From Sipunculus nudus (taxonomy: Eukaryota; Annelida; Sipuncula; Golfingiida; Sipunculidae): a stretch of DNA of 64,000 nt. The position numbers and the translations under genes are program-made. Numbering within the stretch: position 1 is the stretch's first letter; every line of letters starts with the position of its first letter. The notes below the pieces were generated by a model that ran no database searches, was not told the origin of the DNA, and worked only from the letters and a program-made list of their open reading frames with translations. Below are positions 1-12,500 of this stretch, in pieces. The DNA lies in assembly GCA_026874595.1 (NCBI GenBank), contig CM049314.1, forward strand, positions 1,201,318-1,265,317, read 5' to 3'.

Positions 1-64
1 TGAAACTGACATATCCTAAGTCCTACACTAGTATCTCGATAAAGTTTTTTCATTTTTTGAATAT

Positions 65-1060
65 GGCTGCTGGGGGGCGCTGCAAACGACCTTCACACAC
101 ATATCATTACATTGGCCATATCTCTAAAACCCAAAGCCTCATTTACATAAACTATAGCTTATTTTTTTTCCCTGAGTCTTCTCCATAAACTGATAATGTC
201 ATCTGGTCTCAATCTTGTGTCACTTTGTCAGTGTGTCTGTCTGTTTGTCAGTTGTCCTCAAATTTGCCTGCTTGCTGGTTCTTGCGTCTCTCATATAGCA
301 TTCTACAGGCCACAGTTTTTAAAGAAGCATTTGAAAACTGATGCATATTATGTTTTACAGAAATATCTCAAAACATTTTTTTCTGTTTTCCGGATATGGC
401 AGCTAGGTGGCGTTGCACATGTCCCTCACACACATATCATTATATTGACCATATTTCTAAAACCTAAAGGCACAATTACAGAAACTATGGCTTATTTTAT
501 TTCCCTGAGTCTTCTCCATGACCTAGTAATGTCATCTGGTCTCAATCTTGTGTCACTTTGTCAGTGTGTCTGTTTGTCAGTTGTCCTAAAATCCGCCTAC
601 TTGCTGGTTCTTGCGTCTCATATATAGCATTCTACAGGCCACAGTTTTTTTTCAGGAATCCTTTTAAAACTGGTACATCTTATGTGTTACACTAATATCT
701 CACTAAAATATTTTTCATTTTTCCGGATATAGCCACTAGGGGGCGCTGCACTTTCACATCCCCAACATATCATGTTTTGGCTATCTCTCCAAAATTATAA
801 ACCTTACCTACATAAACTATCGCTAATTTTGCTCTTCTTCACCTTCGGCGCTTTTGTCTGTAATCTGTTATCACAGATGTGTCAGTATGCCTGTCTGTTC
901 GTCTTTTGTTGTCAGCTTTGTCTGCTTCCTCGTTGCTTTGTCTGATATGTCATTTTACAGGCCACAACTTCTCAGCAAACGCTGAGGGTCATTCAAATAA
1001 TAGAAAACCCACAATATGTTCTGTCTGTCCGTCTGTCTGTCATTTCAACTTCCGGCAAGC
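65..1060 (+). repeat. Module C tandem run (about 330-bp period) ending in module D
   Basis: Three CTCF-like boxes lie at about 65, 398 and 731, a spacing of 333 bp each. Each box is followed by the same series: CCCTCACACACATATCATTA, a GGCCATATCTCTAAAACC-type stretch, a CTGAGTCTTCTCCATAA stretch, a CACTTTGTCAGTGTGTCTGT stretch, a GCATTCTACAGGCCACAG stretch and a TTTTCCGGATATGGC lead-in to the next box. The TGTC-rich part produces meaningless Ser/Val/Cys/Leu reading frames. The same module recurs at 1.72-2.9, 6.6, 8.0-10.0, 10.86-11.7 and 12.4-14.7 kb, and in the duplicated halves, always in the same orientation. Confidence 0.8.
731..750 (+). promoter_or_regulatory. CTCF-like motif, one of the best matches
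   Basis: The sequence AGCCACTAGGGGGCGCTGCA matches the known bilaterian CTCF core (CCA-C-YAG-GGGGCGCT type) essentially without mismatch. Nearly identical copies lie at 11518-11537, 16597-16616 and 19298-19317. It is part of module C, so sequence identity does not show occupancy. Whether this host's CTCF binds it is inference. Confidence 0.35.
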
Positions 1061-1098
1061 GCTCGACCTCTGGTCGTCTAGTTTGTTGCTTGCCGGAA
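1050..1098 (+). repeat. Nested inverted repeat in module D
   Basis: TTCCGGCAAGC (1050-1060) and GCTTGCCGGAA (1088-1098) form a perfect 11-bp inverted repeat with a 27-bp loop. Inside the loop CGACC-TCT-GGTCG forms a second small hairpin. Copies with the outer arm intact lie at about 6963-7011, 19617-19665 and 25525-25573. Other module D copies (3.05, 10.26, 11.84, 15.34, 16.92, 27.86 kb) keep the left arm and the CGACC/GGTCG core but lack the right-arm segment. Confidence 0.75.
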
Positions 1099-1199
1099 TC
1101 AAAGATTTCGGCAAGCATATTGGTCAGTTGCGTATGTCTGTTTGTCTGTCTGTTTGTTTGTTTGTCATCACTCTCCTGGCCACAACTTTGCCACAATAA

Positions 1200-1500
1200 C
1201 CTTGAAACTTACAGAGATGATGAAAAACATAATTTCTAGGTGCCCTATTGTTTTTGGCCAAAATAGGTCATAGGTCAAGGTCAAGGTCGTCAAAACTTCT
1301 CAAAACGGCTTTTTCTTCATATCTGTGTGACTATTAGTCGTATCTACTTCAACAAAAGCTCATTTTAATCGTCATTCCAAGGCCTGTCATCTGGTTTGTA
1401 GCTGACTCAAATTTGCCGTAACCGTGGTTACGAATTTTGGGGAAAAGTCATGATATTTGAAAATAAGGGCTCTTATTTTTCTAACTTTGTCAGTTTTAAA
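1200..1500 (+). repeat. Module A (AGGTCA-rich), representative copy
   Basis: The unit begins CCTTGAAACTTACAG, passes GGTGCCCTATTGTTTTTGG, then AGGTCAAGGTCAAGGTCG (about 1272-1289), a GTCGTATCTACTTCAAC stretch, AAGGCCTGTCATCTGG and GCCGTAACCRTGGTTAC. About 19 copies are visible, all in the same orientation, near 1.2, 3.1, 6.2, 7.1, 7.45, 8.4, 10.3, 11.9, 13.0, 14.1, 15.4, 17.0, 18.1, 19.8, 21.7, 24.7, 25.7, 26.0 and 27.9 kb. I see no coding potential and no transposase or terminal inverted repeat. Confidence 0.75.
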
Positions 1501-1582
1501 GCTAGAGTGATCTAGTTTTTTGCATCAGGTAGCATTCAACTAGTACTACAAGATTTTATAACAAGTCTTGCAGTATCTTGTA

Positions 1583-1607
1583 AAATATCTCGTGAATAGA
1601 GATATTT
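1583..1607 (+). repeat. Module B hairpin, representative copy
   Basis: AAATATCTC-GTGAATA-GAGATATTT is a perfect 9-bp inverted repeat with a 7-base loop, followed by TTCGAGATTTCATTCATC. It recurs in most module B copies (about 7.85, 8.80, 10.73, 12.30, 13.42, 14.54, 15.81, 17.38, 18.50, 20.16 and 26.41 kb). Variant stems such as TCTC-GCCGAAT-GAGA (about 3810) keep the pairing with different bases. Confidence 0.7.
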
Positions 1608-1722
1608 CGAGATTTCATTCATCTTGCGCCAAAGGCCACATTATTGCAGGAATCTTTTTGAAACTGACATATCATAAGTCCTGAACTAGTATCTCGAAAT
1701 CGTTTTTTCATTTTTTGAATAT

Positions 1723-3075
1723 GGCTGCTAGGGGGCGCTGCACACGACCCTCACACACATATCATTACATTGGCCATATCTCTAAAACCCAAAGCCTCAA
1801 TTACATAAACTATAGCTTATTTTTTCCCTCTGAGTCTTCTTCATAAACTGATAATGTCATCTGGTCTCAATATTGTGTCACTCTGTCAGTGTGTCCGTCT
1901 GTTTGTCAGTTGTCCTCAAATTAGCCTGCTTGCTCTTGCGTCTCACATATAGCATTCTACAGGCCACAGTTTTGAAAGAATCCTTTTGAAACTATTGCAT
2001 CTTAAGTCTTACACTTATATCTCGAAACATATTTTCCATTTTCCGGATATGTCCGCTAGGGGGCGCTGAACTCGAACCTCTCCCAACATATCATGCTTTG
2101 GTAATATCTCCAAAACTATAAACCTCAGTTACATAAACTGTAGCTTTTTTCTTCCTTTGAGTCTTCTCCATAACCTGGAGTAGTCATCTGGACTCAATCT
2201 TGAGTCACTTTGTCAGTGTGTCCGTCTGATTGTCAGATGTCCTCAAATTCGCCTGCTTGCTGGTTCTTGCGTCTCACATATAGCATTCTATAGGCCACAG
2301 TTTTGACGTAATCCTTTTGAAACTATTACACCTTATGTCTTACACTAATATCTAGAAAAAAATTTTTCATTTTCCTGATATGGCCACTAGTGGGCACTGC
2401 ACATGACCCTCACACACACACCATTGGATTGGCAATATCTCTACACCCAAAGCCTCAGTTACATAAACTATAGCTTATTTTCTTCCTTTGAGTCTTCTCC
2501 ATAACCTGATTAAGGCATCTTGTTTCAATCTACTGTCACTTTGTCAGTGTGTCCATCTGTTTATACGTTATCCTCAAAGTCGTCTGCTTGCTGGTTCTAA
2601 CGCCTTACATATAGCATTCTACAGGCCACAGCTTTGACGGAATCCTTTTGAAACTGGGATATCTCATGTCATACACTAATAATACGAAACGCATTTGTCG
2701 TCTTCGGAATATGTCCGCTAGAGGGCGCTACAGTCGAACCTCCCAAGTATATTATTAATTCGCCATGCCTCCAAATCTATAAATCTAAATTACATAAATT
2801 ATAACTCATTTTCTTCCTTTGATTCTTCTCCATAACTAGGTTAAGTCATCTGGTGTCAATCTTGTCTCACAAAGTCAGTATGTCTGTCTGTTCGTCTTTT
2901 GTTGTCAGCTTTGTCTGCTTGCCTGTTCTATTGTCTCATATGTCATTCTACGGGCCACATATTCTCAGCAATGTCCCTGAGAGTCATTCCATTAATAGAA
3001 AACCGACAATATGTTCTGTCTGTCCGTCTGTGTTTCACTTCCGATTTCCGGCAAGCGTTCGACCTATGGTCGTCT
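1723..3075 (+). repeat. Module C tandem run, four units, ending in module D
   Basis: CTCF-like boxes lie at about 1723, 2051, 2380 and 2711, 328-331 bp apart. The third (CACTAGTGGGCACTGC) and fourth (CGCTAGAGGGCGCTAC) are diverged. The run ends in module D (CCGGCAAGCGTTCGACC near 3050), followed by the next module A. The same stretch returns at 20.29-21.64 kb and, more diverged, at 26.87-27.9 kb. Confidence 0.75.
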
Positions 3076-4099
3076 AGTTTGTTTGTTTGTTTGTCACCAC
3101 TCTCCTGGCCACAATTTTGCCACAATAACCTTGAAACTTACAGGGATGTTCGAAAACATAATTTCTAGGTGCCCTATTGTTTTTGGTCAACATTTCTCCA
3201 AGGTCAAGGGTCAAGGTCACGACAGGTATGGTTAACGGTTTTAGCACTATAACTTCGCCATAAATAGGCCTATCCACTTGTGCAATAGCTCATTTTTTTC
3301 GTCATCACCTGGCCTTTCTTTTGACATGTAGCTTACTTAAATTTGCCGTTACCATGGTTACATTTTTTGGGGAGAAATCATGGAATTTCATGATATTTTT
3401 CAAATTTGCAGCAATCGCCATGATTCTGAGATATTTTATGTAACATAGGAATATCTCGAAATTGTTTTTTCAGATTTTGGAAATGGCCGCCTGGGGGCGT
3501 TGCAGATGAAAAAACATGAAAATTTGTTTTGGTGCTATACCTCCACAACTATTAAACATTGGGCCATTTCCATCACAGCACCTTAAACTAGAGTCCATGG
3601 GCTTATTTTTGCGCATAGGTGAAAAAGTGCGCTATTGCCAGATTTCTCTATTTTTGGGGTAAAACTTTTGAATTTTAAAAATATGCAGTTTTGAGCTTCT
3701 AACTCTGTCAGTTTTTATGCTAAGGAGGTCAATTCTTTTGCAACTTGAAGCCCTTGGTGAGTTCTTGGTGATCCAATAAAAAATCTCGCCAAATCTCGCA
3801 CCGTTTCTCGCCGAATGAGATTTTCGCGGTTTCAATGAAAGGTGCCCTAGGGGCCACAGAATTGCAGGAATCGTTTTGAAACTGATACCTGTTATGTCAC
3901 ACATTAAATTCTCGAAGGCAGTTTTTCACCTTTGGGAAAATGACCGCTAGGGGGCGCTCCACTGCAACCCCATACCTAGTATAATTGTTTAGCCATATCT
4001 CCAAAACTAAACATTTAAGATACATAAGCTGTACACCATATGAATGGGCATTCCATGGCCTTTCTGCCCATGGCCTCTTTTGTTTAATTATGCACGGTC

Positions 4100-5811
4100 T
4101 CCACACGTTTTAGCAACTTTGTAAAAAATGGAAACCCGCATGCACGTATACATATGCCATCACGCATGCATGCACGCGTTTTAGTATGAAAGACAGACAC
4201 GCTTTCCCATGACTGCAAAAATTATAGCCTTCGCCGTATAAAATATGTAACTACAGACACTCTTTGCATGACATGCAAATAAAGCACACACTGTGTCCCT
4301 TTCATAAGTAACATGCATTCAGTCCGGACCTGCTTTTTTCAGTCCGCGCCTGTGAATTAGGCCCACACGGTTGCTATGGTGGTTGTCACGGAAGCTTTCG
4401 GGCTCTGTAACCTGCACGCGGGCCCGTTTGACATTTCTGTTAAGAGGAGGAGAAACGCAGGGATTGGACAACGCTTGATTTGTCGCATCCATATATGAGT
4501 CCATATGGACATTTTATATGCCAGTTTCAGAAAGTCATAAGACACAGCCTATATGTTCCTGTACCCCCTCTTTTGTTAAACATTGGTAAACAGAGTAAAA
4601 AATGTTACATTTACCCTACATATGCGCGTCACTCTTCACAGCAGCTCCTAATGAGTTTAAACAAAATGTAACAATCTTGGTCCTGTCGAAGCGCGTGTCC
4701 CAGTCAATGTATTGATGTGGTCATGTGCATGCGAAGATATGTTTTCTCCTTTGATTACTTATATACATGTACTTGGCATATATCTCTGGTGAAAAGGTTA
4801 GTAACTGTTTAATGACGAGGATACGAATTTAATTGTATAGTTCTTTTTATATTGTACCCATGTTGAAAATGAACCAATGGACATTCACTTGCATTCAAAG
4901 ATGCAAGATCGCTGTTATGGATGTTAGTTACAGATTTGTTGTACTGACAAAGCGCGAACTCGACTCAAATTTTGGTGATCGACATATATATTCTCATTAT
5001 TCAAATGAAAAAGAATACCGAAAAACATCAAGAATCTACCGAAATACAATGAAAGGTAGGCCTACATTCTTGAATAATTAAGCTGTTCATTAAAGTAAAA
5101 GGGAAGATGCATCTTTTGGTAATTATTAAAACAAATAAAAAAAATTCACTTGGAATCACACATGCATGAGATAGTACATGGGACTTGTATATTCTATGGT
5201 TAATGTGTGACTTAATGACCACCATGAATAAGTAATAATAAGAATACGATCATTACACTGTTTATTTCAACAATACACAAGATAAATAATATTCATTGAC
5301 AATATATAATAATATACGAAGTGTTAACTTTCAATAGTTATAGTTAAAGTAAAATTAATACTTACTTTATTACAGATTAAAGGATATTATTTTCATGTAA
5401 ATAATATCTGGATGTATCGCATGCAGTGTCTTTTTTTTTACTAAAAACAAATACAACATTTATCTCACAAATTCACCATAAGATTGTATTGACAGTTCTC
5501 ATTGTCATATATACAATATACTTAAATTATTACATACGGAACATGAAAGTTAAAAGGAAGATTTAAAAAAAGTATTGCCATAGGCCTATGAAACTTGAAC
5601 TTGGAGAGCGGCACATTTTATTTTACCCTCCAAGAGAAGCCAAGAAAGGATTACTGGCAGAACAGTGGGATTTGGGCCGCTCATACAGGTCTTACCCACC
5701 AGTATATAGTATATGTCTTATACATGTACATAAATGACCTGTGTGGCGGTTTTGACCCCACCATACTTGGGTTTTGTTACTTAAATGATATTATTTTGTC
5801 ATTTCATATAT

Positions 5812-5873
<62 letters not shown>

Positions 5874-6180
5874 ACTGGTCAAACCACATCTTTTAACAAA
5901 ATAAAAAAGATTTAGGACTCTCATAGATAATATCCGTATCATACATGCATTTCATTTTTTTTCTTCTTGTGTATAAACAGGGTGGTTCCTATTTAAAATA
6001 TCAATATACATACAGACAATCTTTAAAAATGATTTCAATTTATGTTACACGCCTGTTTTATTCAATAATTCACTCAGTATATTCAATTTAAGTTAACATA
6101 CTTGATATATATAATTAACCATTTTGTGATGTTCACACGTTATCTGTGATTTAATTGCCCATATTTACAGGAATTCTGTA
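4100..6180. other. Non-repetitive block within the duplication, no recognisable gene
   Basis: This AT-rich stretch lacks modules A-D and occurs only here and at about 22667-24742. Reading frames of 60-82 codons exist on both strands (for example 4833-5081), but none has a recognisable domain. A short frame at 5588-5737 (ATG to TGA, 49 residues) has a less random-looking composition and differs between the two copies by a Lys-to-Arg codon change. I could not assign it. An (AT)n tract lies at 5806-5871. Confidence 0.6.
5806..5871. repeat. (AT)n microsatellite, copy 1
   Basis: This is a nearly pure AT dinucleotide tract of about 66 bp with a single AAA interruption. The matching tract in the second duplication copy (24373-24432) is about 60 bp. 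This accounts for most of the shift in duplication offset from 18,567 to 18,562. Confidence 0.95.
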
Positions 6181-7955
6181 AAATAAATGTCCCTCGGTGC
6201 CATGGTTTTGGCCATGATCTGTGAAAGGTCAAGGTCACAAAAACCCCAAAAATAGTTTTTTTCCCTCATATCATTGTTAATTTAAGTCGTATCTACTTCA
6301 ACCCTAGCTCATTTTCATTGTCATTCCCAGGCCTTTCTTTTGGTGTGTAGATGCCTCAAATTACGCATTTTGGGGGGAAATTCATGATGGGGTCTTATTT
6401 TTCTAACTTTGGGAGTTTTAAAGCTAGAGAGGTCTAGTTTTTTTTGCATCAGGTAACATACAAGAAGTGTTATTTGATTATATTACAAGTCATCATGTCA
6501 AACGAGATATTTCGAGATATCGCTTAGTAAAAGCATGAGTCCACAAGTAAGCAGGAATCATTTTGAAACTGATATATCTTATATCTTACAGTATTATCCC
6601 AAAGCAGTTTTTCATTTTCCGGATATGGCCGCTAGGGGGCGCTTGAATCGAACCTCCCCAACATATCATGTTTTAGCCATATCTCAGAAATAATAAGCCT
6701 CAATTACATAAACTATAGCTTATTTTCTTCGTCTGAGTATTCTCCATAACCAGGTAAAGTCCTCTGGTGTCAATCTTGTGTCACTTTGTCAGTATGTCTG
6801 TCTGTTTGTCAGTTAATGTAAGCTGTCTCTGCTTTCATGTTTTTATTTGAGATATATGTCGTTCAACAGGCCACAGAATCCGAGAAATCACTCTAAAAGT
6901 AACTAAAAAATATAGAAAACCGACAGTTTGATCTTTCTGTCCGTCTGTCTATTATTTTAAAATTCCGGCAAGCGTTCGACCTATGGTCGTCTAGTTTGTT
7001 GCTTGCCGGAATCAAAGATTTCGGCAAGCATATTGGTCAGTTGCGTATGTCTGTTTGTCTGTTTGTCTGTTTGTCTGTTTGTCTGTTTGTTTGTCATCAC
7101 TCTCCTGGCCACAATTTTACCACAATCACCTTGAAACTTACAGGGATAATGGAAAACAAAATTTCTAGGTGCCCTATTGTTTTTGGTTAATATAGGTCAA
7201 CGATTAAGGTCAAGGTCATCGAAAAACCTCGAAATTTTATTTTCCTCATAACTTAGTCAAAAATGGTCGTATCAACCTCATTCTAAGATCATTTTGTTCG
7301 TCTTTCCTTTCCCCATATCATGGTATGATCAAGTTTTGTTGACTTTGTGTCACCTTGTCAGTATGTCTGTCTGTTCCTCTGTTGTTGTCAATTTTGACAA
7401 CGGCCTTGATGTTCTGTCTGACATTTAGTACAGTACAGGCAACAATTTTGCAGCAATCACCTTGAAACTTTCACAGATGATGGAGAATTAAATTTATAGG
7501 TGCCCTATTGTTTTTGGTCAAAATAGGACAAAGGTCAAGGTCAAGGTCATCAAAACTTCTCAAAACGGTTTTTTCTTCATATCTTTGTGACTATTAGTCG
7601 TATCTACTTCAACGATAGCTCATTTTATTTGTCATTCTAAGGCCTGTCATCTGGTGTTAGCTGATTCAAATTTGCCGTAACCATGGTTAAAAATTTTGGG
7701 GGAAAATCATGATATTCGAAAATAAGGGGTCTTATTTTTCTAACTTTGTCAGTTTTAAAGCTAGAGTGATCTAGTTTTTTGCATCAGGTAGCATTCAACT
7801 AGTACTACAAGATTTTATTACAAGTCTTGCAGTATCTCGTAAAATATCTCGTGAATAGAGATATTTCGAGATTTCATTCATCTTGCGCCAAAGGCCACAT
7901 TATTGCAGGAATCTTTTTGAAACTGACATATCATAAGTCCTACACTAGTGTCTCG

Positions 7956-9564
7956 AAAATTTTTTTTTCATTTTTTGAATATGGCTGCTAGGGGGCGCTG
8001 CACACGACCCTCACACAGATATCATTACATTGGTCATATCTCTAAAATCCAAAGCCTCAATTTCATAAACTATAGCTTAATTTTTCCCTTTGAGTCTTCT
8101 CCATAAACTGATAATGTCATCTGGTCTCAATCTTGTGTCACTTTGTCAGTGTGTCTGTCTGTTTGTCAGTTGTCCTCAAATTCGCCTGCTTGCTCTTGCG
8201 TCTCACATATAGCATTCTACAGGCCACAGTTTTGAAAGAATCCTTTTGGAACTATTACATCTTAAGTCTTACACTAATATCTCGAAACGAATTTTTCATT
8301 TTCCGGATATGGGCGCTAGGGGGCGCTGAACTCGAACCTCTCCCAACATATCATGCTTTTTTGTTTGTTTGTTTGTCATCACTCTCCTGACCACAATTTT
8401 GCAGCAATAACCTTGAAACTTACAGGGATGATGAAAAACATAATATCTAGGTGCCCTTTTGTTTCTGGCCAAAATAGGTCAAAGGTCAAGGTCAAGGTTG
8501 TCAAAACTTTTCAAAAAGGTTTTTTCTTCATATCTTTGTGACTATTAGTCGTATCTACTTCAACGATAGCTCATTTTACTCGTCATTCCAAGGCCTGTCA
8601 TCTGGTGTGTAGCTGACTCAAATTTGCCGTAACCACGGTTACAAGTTTTGGGGGAAAAGTCATAATATTCGAAAATCTGGGGTCTTATTTTTCTAACTTT
8701 GTCAGATTTAAAGCTAGAGTTATTTAGTTTTTGCATCAGGTAGCATTCAACTAGTACTACAAGATTTTATTAAAGTCTTGCAGTATCTCGTAAAATATCT
8801 CGTGAATAGAGATATTTCGAGATTTCCTTCATCTTGCGTCAAAGGCCACATTATTGCAGGAACCTTTTTGAAACTGTCAGATCATAAGTCCTACACTAGT
8901 ATCTCGAAATTGTTTTTTCATTTTTTGAATATGGCTGCTAGGGGGCGCTGCACACAACCCTCACACACATATCATTACATTGGCCACATCTCTAAAACCC
9001 AAACCCTCAATTACATAAACTTTAGCTTATTTTTTCCCTATGAGTCTTCTCCATAAACTGATAATGTCATCTGGTCTCAATCTTGTGTCACTTTGTCAGT
9101 GTGTCTGTCTGTTTGTCAGTTGTCCTCAAATTCGCCTGCTTGCTCTTGCGTCTCGCATATAGCATTCTACAGGCCACAGTTTTGAAAGAATCCTTTTGAA
9201 ACTTTTACATCTTAAGTCTTACACTAATATCTCAAAAGAAATTTTCAATTTTCCGGATATGGGCGCTAGGGGGCGCTGAACTCGAACCTCTCCCAACATA
9301 TCATGCTTTGGCAAATCTCCAAAACTATAAACCTCAGTTACATAAACTGTAGCTTTTTTCTTCCTTTGAGTCTTTTTCATAACCTGGAGTAGTCATCTGG
9401 ACTCAATCTTGAGTCACTTTGTCAGTGTGTCCGTCTGTTTGTCAGTTGTCCTAAAATTCGGCTGCTTGCTGGTTCTTGCGTCTCACATATAGCATTCTAT
9501 AGGCCACAGTTTTGATGAAATCCTTTTGAAAATATTACACCTTATGTCTTACACTAATATCTAG
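7956..9564 (+). repeat. Module mosaic between duplications
   Basis: CTCF-like module C boxes lie at about 7981, 8311, 8931 and 9261. They are interrupted near 8358 by a join into module A (GTTTGTTTGTCATCACTCTCC) that skips the usual module D. The 8778-9056 stretch is module B running into module C. I see no gene. Reading frames here are translations of the TGTC-rich and hairpin repeats. Confidence 0.7.
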
Positions 9565-12500
9565 AAAATAAATTTTTCATTTTCCGGATATGGCCACAAG
9601 TGGGCGCTGCACACGACCCTCACACACATACAAATGTATTGGCCATATCTCTAAACCCAAAGCCTCAGTTACATAAACTAAAGCTTATTTTCCTCCTTTG
9701 AGTCTTCTGCATAACCTGATTAAGGCATCTGGTTTCAATCTTCTGTCACTTTGTCAGTGTGTCCATCTGTTTGTACGTTATCCTCAAAGTCGCCTGCTTG
9801 CTGGTTCTTACGCCTTACATATAGCATTCTACAGGCCACAGCTTTGACGGAATCCTTTTGAAACTGGGACATCTTATGTCATACACTAATAATACAAAAC
9901 GCATTTGTCGTCTTCGGAATATGTCCGCTAGAGGGCGCTACAGTCGAACCTCCCAAGTATATCATTTATTCGCCATACCTCCAAAACTATAAATCTAAAT
10001 TACATAAATTATAACTCATTTTCTTCATAACTCACACTCTCCATAACTAGGTAAAGTCATCTGGTGTCAATCTTGTCTCACAAAGCCAGTATGTCTGTCT
10101 GTTCGTCTTTTGTTGTCAGCTTTGTCTGCTTCCCTGTTCTTTTGTCTCATATGTCATTCTACAGGCCACATATTCTCAGCAATGTCCCTGAGAGTCATTC
10201 CATTAATAGAAAACCGACAATATGTTCTGTCTGTCCGTCTGTGTTTCACTTCTGATTTCCGGCAAGCGTTCAACCTATGGTCGTCTAGTTTGTTTGTCAC
10301 CACTCTCCTGGCCACAATTTTGCCACAATAACCTTGAAAGTTACAGGGATCTTCGAAAACATAATTTCTAGGTGCCCTATTGTTTTTGGTTAAAATTGAT
10401 CAAAGGTCAAGGTCAAGGTCGTCAAAATTTCTCAAAACGTTTTTTTTCTTCATATCTTTGTGACTGTTAATCGTATCTACTTCAATAATAGCTCATTTTA
10501 ATCGTCATTCCAAGGCCTGTCATCTGGTGTGTAGCTGAATTAAATTTGCCGTAACCATGGTTACAAATTTTTGGGGAAAAGTCATGATATTCGAAAATAA
10601 GGGATCTTATTTTTCTAACTTTGTCAGTTTTAAAGCTAGAGTGATCTAGTTTTTTGCATCAGGTAGCATTCAACTAGTACTATAAGATTTTATTACAAGT
10701 CCTGCAGTATCTCGTAAAATATCTCGTGAATAGAGATATTTCGAGATTTCATTCATCTTGCGCCAAAGGCCACATTATTGCAGGAATCTTTTTGAAACTG
10801 ACATATCATAAGTCCAACACTAGTATCTCGAAAATTGTTTTTTCATTTTTTGAATATGGCTCCTAGGGGGCGCTGCACACGACCCTCACACAGATATCAT
10901 TACATTGGCCATATCTCTAAAACCCAAAGCCTCAATTACATAAACTATAGCTTATTTTTTCCCTCTAAATCTTCTCCATAAACTGATAATGTCATCTGGT
11001 CTCAATGTTGTGTCACTTTGTCATTGTGTCCGTCTGTTTGTTAGTTGTCCTCAAATTCGCCTGCTTGCTCTTGCGTCTCACATATAGCATTCTACAGGGC
11101 CCCAGTTTTTAAAGAAGCATTTGAAAACTGATGCATATTATGTTTTACAGAAATATCTCAAAACATTTTTTCTATTTTCCGGATATGGCCGCTAGGGGGC
11201 GCTGCACCTGACCCTCACACACATATCATTATATTGACCATATCTCTAAAAGCCAAAGGCACAATTACAGAAACTATGGCTTATTTTATTTCCCTGAGTC
11301 TTCTCCATGACCTAGTAATGTCATCTGGTCTCAATCTTGTGTCACTTTGTCAGTGTGTCTGTTTGTCAGTTGTCCTAAAATCCGCCTACTTGCTGGTTCT
11401 TGCGTCTCATATATAGCATTCTACAGGCCACAGTTTTTTTTTCAGGAATCCTTTTAAAACTGGTACATCTTATGTGTTACACTAATATCTCAAAATAGAT
11501 TTTCATTTTCCGGATATAGCCACTAGGGGGCGCTGCACTTTCACCTCCCCAACATATCATGTTTTGGCTATCTCTCCAAAATTATAAACCTTACCTACAT
11601 AAACTATCGCTAATTTTGCTCTTCTTCACCTTCGGCGCTTTTGTCTGTAATCTGTTATCACAGATGTGTCAGTATGTCTATCTGTTCGTCTTTTGTTGTC
11701 AGCTTTGTCTGCTTCCTCGTTGCTTTGTCTTATATGTCATTTTACAGGCCACAACTTCTCAGCAAACGCTGAGGGTCATTCAAATAATAGAAAACCCACA
11801 ATATGTTCTGTCTGTCCGTCTGTCTGTCATTTCAACTTCCGGCAAGCGCTCGACCTCTGGTCGTCTAGTTTGTTTGTCACCACTCTCCTGGCCACAATTT
11901 TGCCACAATAATCTTGAAACTTACAGGGATCTTCGAAAACATAATTTCTAGGTGTCCTGTTGTTTTTGGTTAAAATAGATCAAAGGTCAAGGTCAAGGTC
12001 GTCAAAACTTCTCAAAACGTTTTTTTCTTCATATTTTTGTGACTATTAGTCGTATCTACTTCAACAATAGCTCATTTTAATCGTCATTCCAAGGCCTGTC
12101 ATCTGGTGTATAGCTGACTCAAATTTGCCGTAACCGTGGTTACAAATTTTTGGGGAAAAGTCATGATATTCCAAAATAAGGGATATTATTTTTCTAACTT
12201 TGTCAGTTTTAAAGCTAGAGGGATCTAGTTTTTTGCATCAGGTAGCATTCAACTAGTACTACAAGATTTTATTACAAGTCTTGCAGTATCTCGTAAAATA
12301 TCTCGTGAATAGAGATATTTCGAGATTTCATTCATCTTGCGCCAAAGGCCACATTATTGCAGGAATCTTTTTTGAAACTGACATATCATAAGTCCTACAC
12401 TAGTATCTCGAAATAAGTTTTTCATTTTTTTGAATATGGCTCCCAGAGGGCGCTGCACGCGACCCTCACACAGATATCATTACATTGGCCATATCTCTAA

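Larger units (their letters stand above)
1..7955 (+). repeat. Large direct duplication, copy 1 (pairs with 18568-26517)
   Basis: This block matches 18568-26517 almost base for base. The offset is 18,567 bp up to the AT microsatellite and 18,562 bp after it. Differences I could see are few: around base 41, around 1231 (AAACATAA against AAAGAAAA), around 1994, one A/G at about 5650, microsatellite length and a few homopolymer lengths. Similarity decays after about 7955, where the two copies carry different versions of the CTCF-like module. The left edge is not visible because the window begins inside it. It contains modules A, B, C and D plus the non-repetitive 4.1-6.18 kb block. I see no host gene in it. 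The near-identity suggests a very recent duplication or recent gene conversion; an assembly artefact is possible. Confidence 0.9.

Noticed and set aside
196-1199. Many forward reading frames of 60-143 codons rich in Ser, Val, Cys and Leu (also at 2853-3235, 8133-8390, 10064-10331, 11559-11951, 15141-15408 and the duplicated copies)
   Set aside because: They are translations of the TGTC-rich parts of modules C and D. They recur with the repeats in overlapping frames and have no domain.
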